Positions 6,419 through 9,385 of a stretch of DNA of 9,385 nt are shown here, one piece after another. Below the pieces are notes generated by a model. It saw only the letters and a program-made list of their open reading frames with translations. It did not search any database and was not told the DNA's origin. Position 1 is the stretch's first letter, and each line of letters opens with the position of its first letter. The stretch comes from Hyphomicrobium sp. (GTDB taxonomy: Bacteria; Pseudomonadota; Alphaproteobacteria; Rhizobiales; Hyphomicrobiaceae): positions 1-9,385 of the forward strand of contig JAUWCP010000085.1 in NCBI GenBank assembly GCA_030609245.1, given 5' to 3'. The translations under genes were made by a program, and so were the position numbers.

Positions 6419-7003
6419 TCAACTGCCGGGCATGGTGCGCACCAAATCCTGTCGCGAGACGAGGCTTCCCCAAGACGAGTCGAATGGATGCACGAACTCG
6501 GTCGGACCCTTGGCATCCACAAGCGGCAGGCCCTCCCCGTGCCACGCGAAGATGCCGCCAGAAAGATCGTCGACCGCTACCGCGCCGCGCGCCTTGAGGT
6601 CCTGGGCAACTTTGCTGGCAAGCGTGGAGCTACGCACGCCGACGGAGCAATAGAAGACCACCCTCTTGCCTTTGACGTCATTGCCATACAGGTCAAGAAA
6701 CGCCGAACGGCTGGTACCCGGTTTGACAAGAACCGCGCCAGGAAGATGGCTCACCGCGTACTCGGTGTCTTGGCGCACATCGAAGAGCACCACTTTCCGG
6801 TCGTCCGCTAATGGTGCCACTTGCGCCGGTGTGATGTGACCAATCTCCGGCCAGCGTCGCGCCACGTCCTCAATTGTCGCCCGCAGCGATGTTGGCCCGC
6901 CTGTAATCGTTGGCGAACCCAAGAGAACAACACCGGCAATGCCAGCCACTAGCAGAAGCGCGACTGCCGCGGTGACACCACGTATCTGGCCCGAGGGATT
7001 CAT
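6419..7003 (-). CDS. Membrane-anchored periplasmic rhodanese-like protein
   Basis: 194 aa. One N-terminal membrane segment (about 10-29) preceded by R8, so the rest should face the periplasm. The single rhodanese domain (about 55-165) has DVR (75-77), E81 and H86 (EYAVSHLPGA), a strand ending in the nucleophile C119, the active loop CSVGVRS (119-125), and SGGIFAWHGEGLPL near the end. It could carry a persulfide and act as a sulfurtransferase. A tail of about 30 residues follows (PTEFVHPFDSSWG), longer than in a minimal rhodanese and possibly a docking part. The start at 7003 forms an ATGA overlap with the DUF547 stop; an in-frame ATG at 7027 would lie inside DUF547 and is less likely. Translation is probably coupled to DUF547, suggesting a shared periplasmic job. 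Natural substrate unknown. Confidence 0.88.
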   Translation of the reverse strand: MNPSGQIRGVTAAVALLLVAGIAGVVLLGSPTITGGPTSLRATIEDVARRWPEIGHITPAQVAPLADDRKVVLFDVRQDTEYAVSHLPGAVLVKPGTSRSAFLDLYGNDVKGKRVVFYCSVGVRSSTLASKVAQDLKARGAVAVDDLSGGIFAWHGEGLPLVDAKGPTEFVHPFDSSWGSLVSRQDLVRTMPGS

Positions 7004-7851
7004 TTTTTCGCGTCGTTGATCGACCAATCGTAGGCATAATTGCTAATGGATGTGGTGCCTTCAAGCTTTTGTGCAAGGTCGGGGTCCGCGTAAGCGCGCA
7101 GGTGTTCGATAACGCCCTTGTCGTTGCCGCCGAAGTCCTTCTTGTACCAATTGTAGATGGAGGAAACGACAAGTCCGCCCTGTCCGAATTTGGCGCCACG
7201 CGGATGATTAACGTAGGCGCGTGCCGCTGCATCGAGCTGGGAAACCAGCTTATCTCCCGTGAACGCATCGGTACCCAAGTTGGGACACCCGACCGAAGCG
7301 CAGTTGACGGCATAGTGGATGCGCGGATCTCTAAAGGTGGGCCGCAGGATTCCGTGTTCGATGTCATCGAGGCTGAGCGCAACGCCCTTCATCTTGAGTA
7401 CTTTTGCTTTCCAAGGGCCGCCAGTAAACGCAGCAAAGAAACCGCCCCCGAGCGAAATGTCCTTGATCGATTTGACGGGATAGTTGTCCAGGACGATATC
7501 GATCGTCTTGGCATTGTAGAGGTTGGCAAGCAGCGCGAATTGTTCAACTCGGTTAAGCGTCGCAGGATCGACCGCCACCAAGGTGCTGATGTAGTCCTTC
7601 AGCGCACCGTGCCCTCCTTCCTTGAAGGCCAAGTAGTCTACGCGATTGAGTCCGCCGGGCCCTGGCTTGACGTAGGATTTGAGCAGCGCATCCCAGGCTG
7701 AATGATCAACGGTTTTGGTCGATCCGCTGGCCGCCGTGGAGAACAATTGTTTCGGTGACTGCGCAGCTGCCGTTCCCCATACGGCCAAGAGGCCAAAGCT
7801 CACGGCGAATGCGATCCATCGAGCTGCATCACTACCCATCGTATTGCGCAT
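7000..7851 (-). CDS. Secreted DUF547 family protein
   Basis: 283 aa with a Sec signal peptide (R2, R11, hydrophobic about 12-27, AAA-Q cleavage near residue 30). The mature part is a DUF547 domain with the hallmark motifs LLANLYNAKTI (107-117), SLDDIEHGILR (160-170), HYAVNCASVGCPNL (179-192; C184 and C189), the Asn-His region near 215 and SIYNWYKKDF (231-240). DUF547 proteins have no firmly established activity; the conserved C-x4-C with the N and H residues could be structural, a disulfide or a thiol site. The frame is open to 7923, but the ATG at 7851 is chosen because AGGAGA lies 9 nt upstream and the signal peptide starts there. Downstream is the membrane-anchored rhodanese with ATGA overlap. 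It is divergent from DUF6494 across a 207-bp spacer. Confidence 0.9.
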   Translation of the reverse strand: MRNTMGSDAARWIAFAVSFGLLAVWGTAAAQSPKQLFSTAASGSTKTVDHSAWDALLKSYVKPGPGGLNRVDYLAFKEGGHGALKDYISTLVAVDPATLNRVEQFALLANLYNAKTIDIVLDNYPVKSIKDISLGGGFFAAFTGGPWKAKVLKMKGVALSLDDIEHGILRPTFRDPRIHYAVNCASVGCPNLGTDAFTGDKLVSQLDAAARAYVNHPRGAKFGQGGLVVSSIYNWYKKDFGGNDKGVIEHLRAYADPDLAQKLEGTTSISNYAYDWSINDAKK

Positions 7852-8058
7852 AGAGCCGTTCTCCTGAAGTATCGCCAGCAGGGCCAAGTTAATAGGTGGT
7901 GACGCACCTCCCGTTATCCACACTACGATGGGCGCACCGTTCCCGTTACGGCACCCCTACCCGCCTCAAACGGCGCCTTTATGCTCGTCTGCTTGTATCG
8001 AGGCAGGCCAACAACCTAAACTCGCGCCTCAACCCCCCAAGTCCAACGGAGCCCCTCG
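7852..8058. promoter_or_regulatory. Divergent intergenic region between DUF547 and DUF6494
   Basis: This spacer must hold the promoters of both genes. No convincing -35/-10 pair was found on either strand. A short inverted repeat AGGTG/CACCT (7894-7898 and 7905-7909, 6-nt loop) lies near the DUF547 side. No small gene with a good ribosome site was seen. Confidence 0.35.
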
Positions 8059-8253
8059 ATGGAAAACGAACAATTCAACCTTTCGCTTCGCCGGTTTCTC
8101 AAGAAGGTGGGCGTCTCCTCGCAGCAGGAGATTGAGCGCATCGTGCGCGAGCAAAATTTGGCCGGCAAAGGAATGCTCAAAGTGAAGATGGTGCTCACCG
8201 CCTCAGGCACGGACCTCAACCACGTGGTCAATGGCGAAATCGACATTGGCTAG
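8059..8253 (+). CDS. DUF6494 family small protein, function unknown
   Basis: 64 aa, cytosolic, no signal peptide. It fits the alphaproteobacterial DUF6494 family in size and pattern: an N-terminal helix with FNLSLRRFLKKVGVSSQQEIE (from residue 6), a second helix to about 34, then a short beta part KVKMVLTASGTDLNHVVNGEIDIG that closes the protein. The basic cluster RRFLKK (11-16) and acidic C-terminus are typical. The ATG has CGGAG 7 nt upstream. It stands alone, divergent from DUF547 and convergent with the 87-aa secreted protein, so it is probably monocistronic. No enzymatic or DNA-binding motif is recognised. Confidence 0.87.
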   Translation: MENEQFNLSLRRFLKKVGVSSQQEIERIVREQNLAGKGMLKVKMVLTASGTDLNHVVNGEIDIG

Positions 8254-8302
8254 GTTCGGTGCGGAACCCAATCCAGTGCCACTCTGGCGCTAAAACGAGA
8301 AT

Positions 8303-8330
8303 CGGGCCCCAGCCACAAAGCTGGAGCCCG
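8303..8330 (-). terminator. Hairpin terminator between converging genes
   Basis: An 11-bp stem with one C-A mismatch (8303-8313 with 8320-8330) and a 6-nt loop (CACAAA on the plus strand). On the minus strand it is followed by ATTCTCGTTTTA, a weak T-rich tail, so it best serves the 87-aa gene; on the plus strand it may also stop DUF6494 transcripts, although no T run follows there. It lies 49 bp after DUF6494 and 58 bp after the 87-aa gene. Confidence 0.6.
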
Positions 8331-8388
8331 TCGATCGGGGGCGGTTGCGGGGCGACGGAGCTTATGCCCCGCCACGATCATCCACCGA

Positions 8389-8652
8389 TCAATAGCAGTG
8401 CTGACGCAGAGTCCAGCCCTTCACCTTGCAGCGTCCGTTACGGTCGCAGACGGTATTGGGAATGCGCTGATAAGAGCAGTAGTAGTTGCCCTGCCGGCCC
8501 TCGAAGCCATGCATGGCGCGATCGAACTGATAGTCCTGCGAGAAGTATTCCTTGCCGCGTGCTTGAGCGTCAGTGCTCGTCAGCGCGCCGGCCACAGCCG
8601 TAGCTAGAAGTGCACCACACAAGATTCCGGTCTTCATGATCTTCGTTGTCAT
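8389..8652 (-). CDS. Small secreted four-Cys protein (87 aa), function unknown
   Basis: Residues 1-32 form a Sec signal peptide (K4, K7, hydrophobic about 9-25, AQA-R cleavage near 31). The mature part of about 56 residues is Tyr- and Arg-rich with four Cys: C59 (NYYCSYQRIPN), C69, C75 (CDRNGRC) and C86 next to the C-terminal Tyr (GWTLRQHCY). Even Cys number and export suggest two disulfides. The pattern YYCSYxRxPN-C-C-V-xxWxLxQxCY is one I recall from small hypothetical proteins of rhizobia; no function is known to me. The start has GGAG 9 nt upstream. The promoter should lie in the 127 bp between it and murA, where two copies of a 14-15 bp repeat are found. Downstream is a hairpin terminator, so it is probably a single-gene unit. 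Confidence 0.82.
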   Translation of the reverse strand: MTTKIMKTGILCGALLATAVAGALTSTDAQARGKEYFSQDYQFDRAMHGFEGRQGNYYCSYQRIPNTVCDRNGRCKVKGWTLRQHCY

Positions 8653-8703
8653 CGTCCATTTCTCCGTCGCTATTTGAGGACCGCCTGCTCTTGGGACGGC
8701 CGA

Positions 8704-8760
8704 TGTTCACGCGAGGAAAGTAGGGCGATGCGGGCAGCGCACGCTGTTCCGCGAGGAACA
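8704..8760. repeat. Pair of near-identical 14-15 bp repeats upstream of the 87-aa gene
   Basis: TGTTCACGCGAGGAA (8704-8718) and TGTTCCGCGAGGAA (8745-8758) differ by one base and one insertion and lie 41 bp apart (about four helical turns). The second copy is part of a perfect inverted repeat TGTTCC-GCGA-GGAACA (8745-8760). Both are in the spacer between the murA stop and the 87-aa start. A repeated operator is a reasonable guess; alternatively the hairpin forms part of the murA 3' end, although no T run follows it. Confidence 0.45.
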
Positions 8761-8779
8761 AATTCGGAAAAAGTAACAA

Positions 8780-9385
8780 TCAGCCCGTGATGCGCTCGAT
8801 ATTGGCGCCGCAACGCGACAGCTTCTGTTCAAGCTGCTCGAAACCGCGGTCTAGGTGATAGACTCGATTTATTACGGTCTCTCCCTCCGCCATCAGCGCC
8901 GCGATGACCAGAGAAACTGACGCACGCAGGTCGGTTGCCATGACCTGGGCACCGGTCAATCCCTGCACGCCTGTGACCGTCGCCGTGTCGCCATGCAGCT
9001 GAATGTCGGCGCCGAAGCGGGCCAGCTCCTGCACGTGCATGAAACGGTTTTCGAAGATCGTCTCACGGATGACACTTGTGCCCTTGGCCGTTGTCATCAA
9101 AGCCATGAGCTGGGCCTGCAAATCGGTGGGGAAGCCGGGGAACGGTTGCGTCTCGATAGAAATGGGCTCGATGCCGGCCCCGTTGCGCACAACCCGCACG
9201 CCGTGGTTAGTCTCCTGCACCTCCACGCCCGTGCCAGCCAGCGCATCGAGCGCCGTTCTAAGCAGGTCGGGCCGCGCGCCCTCTAACATCACGTCGCCGC
9301 CCGTCGCGGCGACCAACATGGCAAACGTCCCCGTCTCAATCCTGTCTGGCAGCACGGTGTGCACCGCTCCTTCGAGCCGGTCCGC
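8780..9385 (-). CDS. murA: UDP-N-acetylglucosamine 1-carboxyvinyltransferase, C-terminal half (5' end outside window)
   Basis: First committed step of peptidoglycan synthesis: transfers enolpyruvate from PEP to UDP-GlcNAc in the cytosol. 201 codons are visible, about half of a normal MurA of about 420-430 aa, and the frame continues through the right edge. Clear signatures are LPDRIETGTF (11-20 of the visible part), GFPTDLQAQ (84-92) with D88 equivalent to catalytic D305 of E. coli MurA, FENRFMHVQEL (from 111), GAQVMATDLRAS (145-156), and the late YHLDRGFEQ with R180 equivalent to R397. The PEP-binding Cys region lies outside the window. The gene ends normally at TGA. In related genomes DUF2948 and hisD usually follow it closely; here a block of unrelated genes intervenes. 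Confidence 0.97.
   Translation of the reverse strand, partial: ADRLEGAVHTVLPDRIETGTFAMLVAATGGDVMLEGARPDLLRTALDALAGTGVEVQETNHGVRVVRNGAGIEPISIETQPFPGFPTDLQAQLMALMTTAKGTSVIRETIFENRFMHVQELARFGADIQLHGDTATVTGVQGLTGAQVMATDLRASVSLVIAALMAEGETVINRVYHLDRGFEQLEQKLSRCGANIERITG

Noticed and set aside
6305..6811. Plus-strand open frame of 168 codons across the GT2 end
   Set aside because: Overlaps GT2 and runs antisense to the rhodanese active-site region; no domain or ribosome site.
7069..7701. Long plus-strand open frame of 210 codons
   Set aside because: Antisense to DUF547, which has a signal peptide, family motifs and a ribosome site; the plus frame has none of these.
8755..8780. GGAAC as -35 of a general-stress (EcfG-type) promoter
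   Set aside because: No CGTT-like -10 at 16-17 nt on either strand.

Overview
The window looks like a chromosomal segment of an alphaproteobacterium, most likely of the order Hyphomicrobiales (Rhizobiales). The grounds are a compact run of hisD, a UPF0262 gene, a low-molecular-weight-phosphatase-like gene and a DUF2948 gene, with murA nearby on the same strand. From memory this grouping is typical of rhizobia. DUF6494 and small secreted Cys proteins fit the same group. No RNA gene, IS element, CRISPR array or replication origin was seen. The species cannot be fixed from the sequence.

Left part (1-3864). The 3' part of a membrane-bound class III adenylate cyclase (+) enters from the left edge. 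It meets, tail to tail with an 8-bp gap, a minus-strand operon read from right to left: DUF2948 (3864-3409), hisD (3369-2059), UPF0262 (2062-1565) and an LMW-phosphatase-like gene (1559-1038). hisD and UPF0262 overlap by ATGA. A GC-only hairpin lies between a remote Shine-Dalgarno sequence and the hisD start.

Middle part (3865-8779). About 4.9 kb of accessory-looking genes separates murA from DUF2948, which are usually close in relatives (recalled, not searched). In order: a 48-aa secreted two-Cys peptide (+, 4088-4234); a polytopic GT-C-like glycosyltransferase (+, 4276-5694); a DPM-like family 2 glycosyltransferase (+, 5707-6408); a membrane-anchored rhodanese (-, 7003-6419) coupled by ATGA to a secreted DUF547 protein (-, 7851-7000); a DUF6494 protein (+, 8059-8253); a hairpin terminator; and an 87-aa secreted four-Cys protein (-, 8652-8389).

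Right edge (8780-9385). The C-terminal half of murA runs off the window.

How the genes may work together. The two glycosyltransferases form a plausible lipid-linked pathway: the cytosolic GT2 loads a sugar on a polyprenyl phosphate, and the GT-C enzyme transfers it on the outer face of the membrane. The DUF547/rhodanese pair is predicted to work in the periplasm. The whole insert therefore has a cell-envelope flavour, but its substrates are not visible. The left operon joins histidine biosynthesis (HisD) with three conserved genes of unknown or poorly known role.
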